Positions 1 to 11,734 of a stretch of DNA of 64,000 nt are shown in pieces. Each line of letters begins with the position of its first letter. Positions within the stretch are counted from its first letter, which is position 1. The stretch is taken from positions 344,969,804 through 345,033,803 of the forward strand of contig CAXIVR010000001.1 in assembly GCA_964035755.1 (NCBI GenBank), given 5' to 3'. The notes under the pieces were generated by a model. The model was given only the letters and a program-made list of their open reading frames with translations, made no database searches and was not told the DNA's origin. The DNA is from Teleogryllus oceanicus. Lineage: Eukaryota > Arthropoda > Insecta > Orthoptera > Gryllidae. Both the position numbers and the translations under genes were made by a program.

Positions 1-777
1 ACCAATCAACATTTTCATGATCTTTAAGTTGACAGAATCCACATACTACCTTGTTGGAGTGAATATTGCTCGTTAAGGAAAACATTTTTAGTCAGAATCT
101 ACATCGTGAGCAAATGAGATTCTGCCTTCACCATCAACTTGCGCATTTTTCTTTTTCCATATTTTAGAAATAAAAAGAAAATGTACGTCATGCTAAATCA
201 TTATAAATATGTACTCCCATATTTTTCTTCAATTGCAATGTTTTAACGTCTCAAGAGGGAAGATTTCTTATAGAACCATTTATGTACTTCTGGCAGCAAA
301 TAATTGCTTATGCTTGTATCAAAATATGAAAACATCTCGGTTTAGAAAAACATAACCGAATAGCTTCATTTATGCTTTGTGTATTTCTGATGAGAAATAA
401 TACTTCACCTTTCTATCGAAATAATTATTAACACAGAGTTCTTGCAAGTCGTAGATTTGAAAGGCGTAACACGACAATTCTGGGAGAAATTGTACTGCTC
501 ATGCGGCGGCATCAAATGACGGGATTTCGATTGACGGATCGCATCATTCTCCCTCTTTTGACGTCTACGACAAATGTGATGATTATTTAGTAAAAAAATT
601 CAATATACGTACTGTCAATATAATATGGCAGGGATTTCATTGTTAATTTTTCCTCAAGTTAATTCAAATATATTAGGAATAAACTGACGCAATTATTTAG
701 GATTTGTAGGTTATGTATATAGCGAGGCTACTTTGATTGTCTCGAAATTGTAGTTTGCAAAAACTCATTTTTCTGAA
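1..777. other. AT-rich intergenic sequence, nothing recognised
   Basis: Mostly AT-rich sequence with frequent stops in all frames. I see no conserved coding motif, RNA gene or clear repeat. It ends where the hAT-like terminus begins. Confidence 0.5.
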
Positions 778-2229
778 CAGTGGCGTAGGTAGAGGGGGGG
801 CAAGCAGGGCGATGCGCCCCGGATGATACCAATTATAAAACTATATAGTTCGATTTACATAATTTTAATGATTTATTTAAAAATTATATATATATGCATG
901 TAATTTAATAGTAACAATATTAAAACATACATACTAAAGAATCAAAGAAAAATAATGTAAAGAAAAACGCGAAACTAAAAGCAGTGAAACCCTGCTCTTC
1001 AGTGGTTCAATAGTCACGATTTCGGCGATTACTTTATCTAATCTTGTCGTTAGTATTGTGACATACCAATATGTCACTGAATATGGGACAATATTTATTA
1101 TAAATGGCGTCAATTAAAGGGAATAAATTATGTGAATATGCTAGCATAGCAACGGTAAGCGAGCCGTCGTCAATGTCAACATATTCATGCAGTGACAATC
1201 GCGGAAACGGCTAGTTAATTTTATATAGAATTCTGGGATTGGCCGAAAAAGCAGTGACAGTCGTGAAGACGGCTAGTTCGTTTTGCAAGAATATTAGAGA
1301 TTGGCTAGGTACGAAAGTACATAAAATGTTATCTGCAAATAAACAATCGAAATTAAGAACCGAGCTTTGCAGGGATGAAAGAATTTCATTCTGACTGATG
1401 CCGTGCTCGTGAACGGATCGTGCTCCAATTAATGTTAGGAGTTTTTTTTTCTTTGGGGACTTGTAAGCATCTACTAGGGAATGGATATTGAGAGAACATC
1501 AAAATTGGAACTTTAAGTGTGACAGTGGAGCATAAAATATTTCATGTGAACGGGTTGGAGGGACATTGAGGGCTTGGGCGAAGTTGTCAGTGATTGGACT
1601 GGAATGATAGCAGCAAATAGTTTGTTGATCTGATGAACGGTGATTGAAGTGTGCTTCCGAGAAAAGAAGAGAGAAGATGGTGCCTGGACCTGAGGATGGC
1701 GGCGTCGGAGATGGATAAAGATGGCCGAAAAAGCGCGCGAAGACATAAGGTTGGAGCGGTCATGACAAACATTTAATTTTTATATTGGGTAAAGTTATTC
1801 AATATAAACAATTGTTTAAATTGTTTAATAAATTTCCACGTTTTGTGACATGAATATATGATTTTTCATTGAGCCAATTCAAGCAATGAAGTAGCAAGGT
1901 AAAAAGATATTTGCTTTTCAGATTCCTCGGTCGAGTTTTTTTGAGTAAATTGCAATTTATTTCAAAATGGCGCACCAACTGGGGCTCGATTTTCTTTTAA
2001 ATTAGTCAGATTATTTCCAATGGCGCACCAACTGGGGCTGAATTTCTTTTAAATCAGTCAGATTATTTCAGTATAGATAAAAAATTGTAACAATTATCTT
2101 TAATATTGTGCAAATACACTTTTATTTTTATTAAATAATGTATAAACTATTCAGATAAAGATGTATTTCATTTAGGGGGAGACACCATTAGTTTTTTCCC
2201 GGGTAACACCAACATAAGCAACGCCACTG
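778..2229. mobile_element. hAT-like non-autonomous DNA transposon (about 1.45 kb)
   Basis: The left end reads CAGTGGCGTAGG and the right end ACGCCACTG, so the termini are inverted (CAGTGGCGT on both strands). CAGTGGCG is a typical hAT terminal motif. The 8 bases outside each end (TTTCTGAA and CTTCTAAT) agree at 5 of 8 positions, which fits an old 8-bp target duplication. The interior has no transposase reading frame. It contains two kinds of internal tandem duplication: about 55 bp at 1964-2071 and a looser one around 1185-1275. This is a deletion-derivative or MITE-type element rather than an autonomous copy. The class rests on termini and the weak duplication only. Confidence 0.6.
1964..2071. 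repeat. two-copy tandem duplication inside the hAT-like element
   Basis: Two adjacent copies of about 55 bp, each containing ATGGCGCACCAACTGGGGCT followed by a TTTCTTTTAAAT and AGTCAGATTATTTC stretch. The copies differ at a few bases. Confidence 0.8.
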
Positions 2230-2477
2230 CTTCTAATGATACGTTATTTCCGATTTCTATAGTTTGCTACCATAAAACGTTTGGAATAGAAAATGAGAGA
2301 TCTCAGAGTGCTAAAGATTCGAAGAGCATCCTTTGCCATGATTTTCACGTAGTCGGTCCAGCAAAGTCATCGGTCAAAAGTCAGTCACAAGTAGTTCACT
2401 GTCTGGGTCCATGGTATGGGGATGATTTGATGTTTTTAAGGAGTACGTCACAAGATAAAAATTTTTTTCCCAAAAGT

Positions 2478-3110
2478 ATACATTTTTTTATGTTGTGCAT
2501 CAGTTCAAAATTTTTGAATTTGAGTTAAAATTAGTTTTTAATATTAGTACAAAATGATGGTATTTTTAGTTTTTCGATATCATTGATTTTCATGGGTGGC
2601 GTTACTAACTTTACGGTAGGTGAACCCCCGCAAAGGTTTACATTTTTTATTTTGATGTTGTGCATCAATTCAAAATTTTTGAATTTGGGTTAAAATTAGT
2701 TTAATATTAGTACAAAGACATTTTTTATTTTGATGTTGTGCATCAGTTCAAAATTTTTGGATTTGAGTTAAAATTAGTTTAATATTAGTACAAAGCGATG
2801 GTAGTTTTAGTTTATCGATATCATTGATTTTCATGGGTTTTGTTGCTAACTTTAAGGTAGGTGAAGCCCCGCAAACTATGCATTTTTTATTTTGATGTTG
2901 TGCATGAGTTCAAAATTTTTGAATTTGGGTTAAAATTAGTTTAAAATTAGTACAAAATTGTGGTATTTTTAGTTTTTCGATATCATCGAGTGGGTGTGCT
3001 AACTTAACGTTAAGTTAGCACACCCACTTATACCCTGTTTTTTTAATGTTCTGCATTGGTACAAAATTTTTAAATTTGGGTTAAAATTAGTACAAAATTA
3101 TGGAATACTC
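2478..3110. repeat. AT-rich tandem repeat block, four to five partial units
   Basis: Repeated units share TTGATGTTGTGCATCAGTTC, then AAAATTTTTGAATTTG, GGTTAAAATTAGT and AGTACAAA. Full units of about 160 bp (near 2478 and 2718) also carry TCGATATCATTGATTTTCAT and a TACGGTAGGTGAA-like tail. A shortened unit of about 78 bp lies near 2640, and degenerate units follow to about 3110. No coding potential is seen. Confidence 0.85.
2989..3028. repeat. perfect 40-bp palindrome
   Basis: The left arm is AGTGGGTGTGCTAACTTAAC and the right arm is its exact reverse complement, with no spacer. It sits where the neighbouring tandem units carry the non-palindromic CTAACTTTACGGTAGGTG, so it probably arose by local inverted duplication. 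Confidence 0.95.
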
Positions 3111-5110
3111 TTTTTTAATTTTCTGATAAGTGGATATGCTAACTATACGGACATTTCGCCGAGGCTGGAATCGTGGGTGCCGCCTGTTTCGCTCTACGCG
3201 CCTCTGACAAGAGCAAGATTCATTGCCTCCATATCGGACTTGTCACATCGATTTCTAAGCTAATCAATCAGGCGAATAAGCAGAGAGCTATGACCACTCA
3301 ATGAATCGGGTAATAAATCTCGCCTGTATATTTGTAATATCAGGTATACAATCAAGGAAGAAATTGAGCTTCAGTAATTACATCGTGCAAGGTATTAATT
3401 AAACCAACAGTATAAATACAGAGCTGTTGAGAATTTTTAATCGATTCCATTCATTACATCGGATAAAATAAATTTGGGCAAATGACGCATTGCAACGCCC
3501 AGCGGGACCCGAAAGGGCCAATTTGGAGAGGACATTCATCTTCAGTTGCCAACGGCACCTCGCAGCTTCTGGGCAGGGCCTTCTCTTCACGCGCCGTGCG
3601 GAAGACTGGTTGCCTCCTGCAATAAGCTGGCATTTGCCCCCCAATGACGTGAATTAATCTTGAAATGAAATTGGAGAGTCGTGGGTTATATTCTCAACGT
3701 TGCTTACTGTATTAACCTTCGCACTGCGTTCTCGAGGCGAATGTATGTTAAGTTCTCAAATATTCTCTGCGGGGAGTGGAAAAAATTGATGGAACTAAAA
3801 TATGCCAAAAATAGTTATTTTCAAGCAACGATTCTCTTAAATAGTTATGCAAACTTCTACAATAATGTGCTACAGCAATGTGCTGCTGCGACACATACTT
3901 TCTCGCATTGCCCCTAACTGCTCCACTGTATTACTCAGTTCTACAAAATGAAAATAGTTGTAATCATAAGAAATATTAGCTTATTTTTCTAAATCAATTT
4001 TAACACAAATTACAGTTTTAATTTTAGATTTGCGTCATCCCTCACCCTTTCCTACCACAGCGAATCCATTTATTAGACTAAAAATCAGTCATAGCCCATT
4101 TCCTTATAAATGCTGATAGTAAAGCTTGATCAGAAATGTGTTGAACGCCCAAATCTTGTGGTCTGCGTTAGGTTCTTCTCTGTATAGCGTCCTACAGAAA
4201 TCTGTCATCACGGAGTCCTTCTAGAAACCTTGGTGGCGTTGCTCTTTTGTTCTTATGTCTTGGTGACGCTCACCTTGTCACTGAGGTTATCAGGAAAGTA
4301 ATTGTGAATTCAGAAAGTGTAACTTAAGTCATATTCTACAGCCCATGTATAGAAATGTACAGAAAAGTCTCTTGATTCCTCTAACAACATCAGAAGATTT
4401 GTTTTCCTCCAGGAAATGTTCACATACCCAGATACCATGTTCGTCTCAAGTTACCGTTTGTGGTAACGCATCCTCCTTTAATCATCTCTCGGAGTGGAAA
4501 CATCTCCCGGGCTAGGAACGCATTATGTCTCGGATTTGGGAAGATTCCACCCTCAACTTTTGCGGCGCTGATGTTTGGAAATTATTCACCGGGATTCTGG
4601 AATGCTGAACAATTTGCCTTATCCATCGTCTTCACCAAACCATGAATCCAAACTTTATACGAACACAAGGGGAAAATTGGAACATTGAGAACACTGTGGT
4701 GTCGAAGCCCATGAGAAACTCTGCTTTTCTGCCTCTTGTTTATCTGTTTTGAGATACTCTGGTCAAAACAAGAGCTCGTTTCATCTCCAGCAAGTTGTTC
4801 CTGAAGGAACGACTATCTTGCAAACTATTCGTATTAGGGAAAATCTAAGCACATATTTGGTATCAGAGCGCGACACTTTGTGAACCTTATATTTTCTCTT
4901 CTGATGAATTTTCACGGTGGACTAGGTAATTCCTTATTTCGGAGGATTTATTTTTATATTGAATATATTTAAACCATATTATCACAAAAATGATAGGCGA
5001 TAGAGAAATTGTAAGTACATATCTGGAATCACACGGTCACACATAATTTTATTTCTGATGAGTTTTCATTGTTGACCTATGATATTCTATGTCATTAACA
5101 TGCACAGTTT
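3111..5110. other. Unassigned sequence, no gene recognised
   Basis: Mixed composition. Short open frames on both strands (for example around 3399-3917 and 4460-4645) show no recognisable family and are interrupted just outside. I see no repeat with a second copy in the window. Confidence 0.45.
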
Positions 5111-5124
5111 TTTCAACCAGCAAA

Positions 5125-5205
5125 AATATTCTTCACGGAATCTCAAACTCAGGTCCACCGAGATATCTTGCCGTCACCCATACCACTACGCTACAGACGT
5201 GCCGT
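5125..5205 (-). mobile_element. tRNA-derived SINE head (minus strand)
   Basis: Read on the minus strand there is an A-box-like TAGCGTAGTGG (5183-5193) and, about 44 bases further, a B-box-like GAGTTTGAGATTCC (5137-5150). This is the spacing of an internal RNA polymerase III promoter. The sequence between does not fold into a convincing tRNA, so I call a SINE head. The body and tail are not delimited. Confidence 0.4.
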
Positions 5206-6480
5206 GTGATACGAAATCGAGACGACGCTTAAAAATGTAATTGTCTCAACCCATTATGTCCAATATGGCATTGGTGCAATATTATATATTTTACATTATT
5301 TTCATTATATTTGTCACGTTCATTCACACAATCTTCCAAGCAAAGTACTTCGCAATCGGAATTGACGATGGTTCGATCGCTAGCGAAAAGCCCCGCTGTA
5401 TCCTCTCCGTTATGTCACTCCACCGACGGCTCCCTCAATTTGAGTGACGGCAAACCCCATCCTCCCCCTCCCCTAACAGGCGGAGTATGGATCTTCTCTG
5501 AAACTCTTGACAGTGACGACTGCTTAAGTACAGATCTGAATTTTCAACTAACACCAAAGTTTCTCCGCAAAACGAGAGACTTGGAGCGCTATTCTTCCTG
5601 GAGTTGTCGTCACTTCCGCCAAAGCAGGACTTCTTAGGAACTTGGGGAACAAAGCTAATGTGGTTCCAAGTAATCCTTTTTTATCGCCAGTTTGTAACGT
5701 AAGAACATTCAATGATGTATTCTAGGCGAGGTTTAATTCATACTTTTTCTACTTTTGGAAAGAAATTTCTTTCCCGTTCAAAAATACCTCACCGATTTTC
5801 GTTCACATCTTAAACAAATTCACAGAAACCCTAAAAAATTTGCTTTAAAATGAGGATTGTTACCAAGATGTGCGAAAAGAAATATTGTTTTATTAATTAT
5901 ATTATTACGCCTGAAAAAACAACGATTGTATTTTATAAATAATTATGACTTCACAGTTTCAAGTGACGACCACGTCTTGAGGTTTGGTCTAGAAGATCCA
6001 AATATGAATTTGTAATGATTATTTCTTTAGTAAGAGGCATTTTTCTTAAGTAAAAGACATTATCTTCAGTTTAGGATATACAAAATAATTACATAAATAG
6101 CCATTTAGGATTTTATAGAGACTTCCTCAGAATTACAACTGATTACAGTTTATTTGGTGAATAAATTTAATCACGTGACACATCTGCTTACAGTAGCCAC
6201 TATTTTTTCCGATTGAAAATTGTATGACGTAACTTGCCATTTTCCGTACTAGTACTAGTCCTTTCCGTACTAGTCACCATTCTGCTCCCACTGTCCATTT
6301 ATTTTTAATTAGACGACACTTCTAAAAATAGAAGTGGTGTATTAAAAAGTATGGAAATTATTGTTCTGACAAGCTTTTTCATTGCAGGCAATGAATACAG
6401 TTTACTTCCATTTCTCAAAGAAAAATATATTTCTAAACCGACAATTGATAATTTTTGGTTCTGATTTTGTCATCTTAGGA
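5206..6480. other. Unassigned sequence, no gene recognised
   Basis: AT-rich with short open frames (for example 5311-5637) that lack any recognisable motif. A small direct repeat of CCGTACTAGT lies around 6246-6276. Confidence 0.4.
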
Positions 6481-6484
6481 TCAC

Positions 6485-6790
6485 CCCAACGTGCAAGTAT
6501 ACACACTGAGGGCCAATCATATTTTTCCAGGGGTAAGTCCACATTACTCTTTGGGGGAAGGGGATCAGCATTTCTATGCTGAATCCATTTTTCACCTAAA
6601 GGTTGTTAACCCTGGGGAAATGAGGTACAAAATGATGATGATGATGATGATGATGATGATTATGAAGAATGAATATATAATTAGAAACCTACAGACACAA
6701 ACATCCATGCCCCGAGTGGGATACAAACACGCGGACCTGCAAGCACGACGCAGCTACGGCCGTTCGACCTTCTTACAACTAAAATATTAA
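6485..6790 (-). mobile_element. SINE-like element with an internal (ATG)n array
   Basis: Minus-strand reading begins with a tRNA-like part: TAGCTGCGTCGTGC, then GTGTTTGTATCCCACTCGG as the B-box region, near 6697-6775. An (ATG)n run at 6632-6661 and a moderately complex body ending near 6485 follow. The structure matches a tRNA-derived SINE with a microsatellite, but only one copy is in the window, so its ends are estimates. Confidence 0.4.
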
Positions 6791-6799
6791 AGATACATA

Positions 6800-7185
6800 T
6801 ATTCCCTTGGTGAAATCAGTTCCTTAAAAATAGATTTTTAACTCAGGTCATGTAAATTTGAGTTTTTTTTCGCTTAATTTTGCGTGAAAATACGGGCGAG
6901 AACTTTCGTGCTGTTTTTGCACTTCTAGTTTACATAATGGAATCTGTTGATCAAAGACAGAATTTGAAAAAAGATCAGATAAAATGTATCGAAAATATCA
7001 ATAGGTTTCACATAATTTTCGTGGATCACAGTTTTGGTTGTATCAGTTTGGGTATGCCTCAACCGAGAGGTGCGGGGAGAGCGAGTTGGCAGGACACGTT
7101 TGGTTGTATCGGAACTAGCGGGTGAGTGCGATAGGTTTGTACTCACAGCGGCCATGCTCGTATAACGGAGGTCCCTCGCTCCCGC
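6800..7185. other. Short stretch between SINE and minisatellite
   Basis: Contains a fragment (about 6865-6925) resembling the dispersed AT-rich repeat seen again near 60.36 kb: both have a TTTTCG..GTGAAA..GAGCGA..GTGCTGTTT pattern. Otherwise nothing is recognised. Confidence 0.35.
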
Positions 7186-7186
7186 A

Positions 7187-8226
7187 GTCGTTATATAGGT
7201 CACTTCTCGCGAGGCACTACTTTCTGCTGAGGAGGGGCTACATCGTTTAATGCTTACGGTCACATAGGTCACTTCTGCTGAGGCACCCCTTTCTACTGAA
7301 GAGAGGCTACAGCGTTCAATGCTTACGGTCACGTAGGTCACTTCTGCTGAGGCACACCTTTCTGCTCAGGACGAGCTACATCGTTTAATGCTTACGGTCA
7401 CATAGGTCACTTCTGCTGAGACACACCTTTCTGCTGAGGACGGTCTACATCGCTTAATGCTTACGGTCACGTACGTCACTTCTGCTGAGGCACACCTTTA
7501 TGCTGAGGACGGTCTACATCGCTTAATGCTTACGGTCACCGGTCACATAGGTCACTTCTGCTGAGGCACACCTTTATGCTGAGGACGGTCTACATCGTTT
7601 AATGCTTACGGTCACAGAGGTCACTTCTGCTAGAGGCACCCTTTATGCTGAGGAGGTCTACATCGCTTAATGCTTACGGTCACATAGGTCACTTCTGCTG
7701 AGGCAACCTTTATGCTGAGGACGGCTACATCGTTAATGCTTACGTCACATAGGTCACTTCTGCTGAGGCACCCTTTATGCTGAGGACGAGTCTACATCGT
7801 TAATGCTTACAGTCACATAGGTCACTTCTGCTGAGACACCTTTATGCTGAGGACGGTCTACATCGCTTAATGCTTACGGTCACATAGGTCACTTCTGCTG
7901 AGGCACACCTTTATCTGAGGACGTCTACATCGTTAATGCTTAACAGGTCACATAGGAGTACTTTGCTGAGGCTACATCACCTTCACTGCTGAGGAGGAGA
8001 GCTACATCGTTTAATGCTTACGGTCACATAGGTCACTTCTGCTGAGGCACACCTTTATGCTGAGGAGGCTACATCGTTTAATGCTTACGGTCACATAGGT
8101 CACTTCTCTGAGGGCACCTTTATGCTCAGGACGAGTCTACATCGTTTAATGTTACGTCACATAGTCACTTTGCTAGAGATTTCACATCAATTTGCTGAGG
8201 ACGTCTACCGTTAATGTAGTACATAG
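7187..8226. repeat. minisatellite, about 69-bp unit, about 15 units
   Basis: Each unit contains CACATAGGTCACTTCTGCTG, AGGCACACCTTTATGCTGAG, GACGGTCTACATCG and TTAATGCTTACGGT, giving a 69-bp period. Units in the middle are nearly identical. Those after about 7900 lose single bases and short blocks, and the array decays into unrelated sequence near 8226. Open frames across it are by-products of the repetition. Confidence 0.95.
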
Positions 8227-8353
8227 GATTCATGAATGAGGTCACACACTTTAAGCTAATGTATAGACTAGACATATTATATAACAGTACATAGCATTTT
8301 AACCTCTGTGGGACATAATTAAATAATAATTTCAGAGTAAATAATTTAATTAC

Positions 8354-8503
<150 letters not shown>

Positions 8504-8542
8504 CATATATAATAAATTAAATTGAATCTTTCTCTATATCTG

Positions 8543-8727
8543 AAACATTGATGAGGCTAAAGTGATACAGCCCAGCAAACTCATGAAAAAAATGAATATG
8601 TGCCTTTTCGTTATAAAGACGTGCAAGAATTAAAAGTAACTTAAGATCTATCATACCTTCTCAATAAAAATCAAGGGTGAGTCAAATTAGTTTCACCAAA
8701 CATTGATGAGGCTAAAGTGATACAGCC
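8543..8727. repeat. 30-bp exact direct repeats 125 bp apart
   Basis: The sequence AAACATTGATGAGGCTAAAG followed by TGATACAGCC occurs at 8543-8572 and again at 8698-8727. The intervening 125 bases show no coding potential. It could be a segmental duplication remnant or the flanks of an insertion. Confidence 0.85.
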
Positions 8728-9659
8728 TAATATCTTCACGAATTTTTATTAGGAAACAACTAGTACTCTACAGTGAGACATCTTACGGTCCAGTGTCGCG
8801 ACAGTATATTTATTATCTTTTACTGTGCGCAAATACTATACGAGTTTTAGTTCCTACTATATGGTCAATTATAATAATAGGGTATATTTCCTTTTATTTG
8901 CGATTTGTTGTGAATTTTGCATGTTAATAAGTAACTATTCCACGGCGTCTGAGCACCAGATCTCAATGAGTAGTGATGGAAAGAAGTGATTTACTGACAA
9001 ACTATTTGCTACATTTTATCGAATCATCTACGCGATCTTTCAGGACGCGCCACTGTTCTCCACACACCCAGAACCCATTCACGGGAAACGACATTTGTCT
9101 ATAAATCCCTACAACTTAATAAAAAATATTTTTCGTTTGTGAACACACCAAGTGTTACGTCACAGTATGTAATAAAATATGATAAGGTGTATTACCTATG
9201 CGTTGCCTTTTTGTCTTTTGCATGCTTTTTGTCATTCCCGGTGTGTCAATTATGGTATCAACCATTCGATAACTCTTCACAATATATATTTTATTTTCTA
9301 AAATGTCCGTTCTGAAAAGCTTTTAATTTCTAAACATTGTTTCTGACTAATCCATAGTCGCATATAGAGAAAAATACATTTGTGGTAAAGCCGAATTCCA
9401 ATAATTGTGGATAAATAAATATTTTATAAAATAATTTATTATTTATTAACACAATTTTCAGTTTCATTTTGAGTATATATTATTAAAGGAAATAACTGCC
9501 CGTGTACACATCATTTTAATACATCAGATTTTCGAACAGTTGCCCAATTCGAAAACAAAATCAAATAAACGGACTGCATCGAACCTGTATAGTTTTCCTT
9601 TTACTTGCTCGTCTACTGCGTACTTGCGTAGTCAATAGAGAGTACTTTAACGCTGCGGC
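8728..9659. other. AT-rich stretch, nothing recognised
   Basis: No open frame of interest, RNA gene or repeat with another copy in the window was found here. Confidence 0.45.
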
Positions 9660-10346
9660 AAATATCGGCGATTTTTCGTCAGAAAAACTCGTATTGTGGG
9701 GCCCATGAGATCTGCGAAGCCTTCATTCCGTATTCTTAGTCCACGGTTATTTTTTCTCTTCTTCCCAAAGCTTCTTCTGCTCCTTGCAAAATGACACATT
9801 TCAGATTATTCAACCTCGCATTGATGTTTTGACTTCCAGGCATTTCACGTCAGTGTTGGTCCATTCTTTGTTGATAAACATGTCTTATACTATCTTCCTG
9901 CAACAAATTAACTCTAAATAGTTCTTCTCGTGCTTTTGTTTTGTTTACAGGAGAGTAAGGATATTTGTAATGTAAAAGTATTTTGGATATCAACAAAAAT
10001 ATCAGTATCAACATCGTAGCCTCAATAAACCCTCACATTTGGTACTAAAGAGCCCATTTCCTTATTAACTAGCACGTAATCGTCTTCCCTGTGCACTCTA
10101 AGTTGTTTTGTGGATTTTTTTATGGCGAAAGAATGTGTTAGTGATCTTCAGTGAATGCGATGCAAATTTCCTCAGTGTTTGACCGTTTCTATTACAGGTT
10201 TCTTCTCCATTTGTACACACTCTTCCACTGATTGAGGCATTTCCAACTCTTGCATCCAGATTCTCGGCAACAATCAAGTAGCCATTTCTAGGCCCTTCGT
10301 CTACATCTTGAAGTTCTAAAACTTGTCTACAACTTATATTCTTCAT
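9660..10346 (-). pseudogene. non-LTR retrotransposon fragment: endonuclease domain and linker
   Basis: Minus-strand translation gives part of an apurinic-endonuclease-like (exonuclease-endonuclease-phosphatase) domain of the kind found in RTE/CFDP2-like LINEs. Visible pieces are RNGYLIVAENLDARVGN, then SLKITNTFFRHKKIHKTT, and after a frame change YVLVNKEMGSLVPNVRVY. The linker before the reverse transcriptase follows (EELFRVNLLQEDSIRHVYQQ). The catalytic GDxNA box expected in this family reads ENLDA here (codons near 10254-10265), so both acidic/amide positions are altered. Several stops and frame changes interrupt it, and no reverse transcriptase follows. It is a dead fragment. The exact clade is inference from remembered family patterns. 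Confidence 0.65.
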
Positions 10347-11734
10347 TTGTCAGGTGAATAGCAATCAATAATAGATAGGAATAGATAAGTGACCTCACAT
10401 GAGTTCATTTTGCATCTCAATTTTATCATTATTTCATTTATAAATATTTATCCAGCTAATTTTTGAGTTTCTTTTTTATTGTCATTTGAATACCAGCACA
10501 TGCTCTTTTCTCACACTCTGCGCCGCAGTAAATTAAAATATATTCTTTAAGTGCTGTCGAACCTTGCAACTTTATCTCCACGGAAAATGCCGGACTCCTG
10601 AGAATGTTATTTGTTGTACACCGGAGTGACAAGAGAATCCACGTTCCTGTTCATAAGAAAGAGATTCCTTTGTACGTTTATTAAATCGAACTAGAAAGGA
10701 GGTTATAATGTATTTATTTTCAATCCATTCAATCTCATTACGTATTCCACCAACCCACTGAAACTCCACTTACGTATTCCACACACACACACTGAAACTT
10801 AAAACTTAATGAAGTCAGCAATCGCTCTTTTGAGTCTATTTGCGGAGATTTTAACACTGATTTCCTGATCGAATCTTGCGAGAAATAACAGTGTTTTAAT
10901 TTAATTAATTCTTTCATTTTAGATATATAAATTAATATACCTACACGGATCACACTAAATCCCATGAAGGCAATCGATCAAATTATAATTAACGAAACTA
11001 CTACTTGATATGAAGTTTAAACAAAAGAGTTAGGATACAGTGACTGCGATGCACAAATTCCTACAATTATAAAAAATGCGAACACTAACACAAATAATAC
11101 ACGTATGAGTAGATTATTTACTAAAAGTAAAATAAAATTATTCATTGATTATTTGATGCAGGAGTCATGGGACGCGGTTTACAATACCGTTGAAACAAAC
11201 AGTAAATATAATTTTTTTCAACACTTTCATTTTATTTTAACACTTTTTAGCACTAACAAAAAATAAAATTAAGTATTTCAGGGAAAAGCAATTCTTGGAT
11301 AACACAAGGGATTAGGACATCATGTAAAAACAAGCGAATTCTTTCTTTCATTTCTAATCATCATAAACGTATCTCAAGATTTCCTCCTCTACTTTAAAAA
11401 ATACAAACGATTGTTTTCAAAATTCATAAGGTAGGCTAAAATCATGTAACACGATCAGAGTATTTCGATCTCAAATAACCAAACAAAAGCAATGCGGAAT
11501 ATAATAAAAATACAAGGAAATCAACTCGATATAGAGAGAAAGTTGTTTTAAAATATAGCGATAGAATTGTGAACAATCCCACTAAGGTCTTCATCCAAAA
11601 AATTCAACATCAGTCATTTCTCCAAAAATTTTAGACACGTTGTTCGTTTCCGAAACTTCTTCCTATGAAATTCTTACCGGTTATTTTAACCGGTAAACTA
11701 AAAAACAAATATTGGCCCGGTATAGATGAATTTC
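10347..11734. other. AT-rich stretch, nothing recognised
   Basis: Short open frames at 10572-10965 on the minus strand share no motif with known families. No repeat partner is seen within the window. Confidence 0.4.

Noticed and set aside
7187..8226. CRISPR-like array
   Set aside because: The whole 69-bp unit repeats, with no variable spacers, and the window is eukaryotic.
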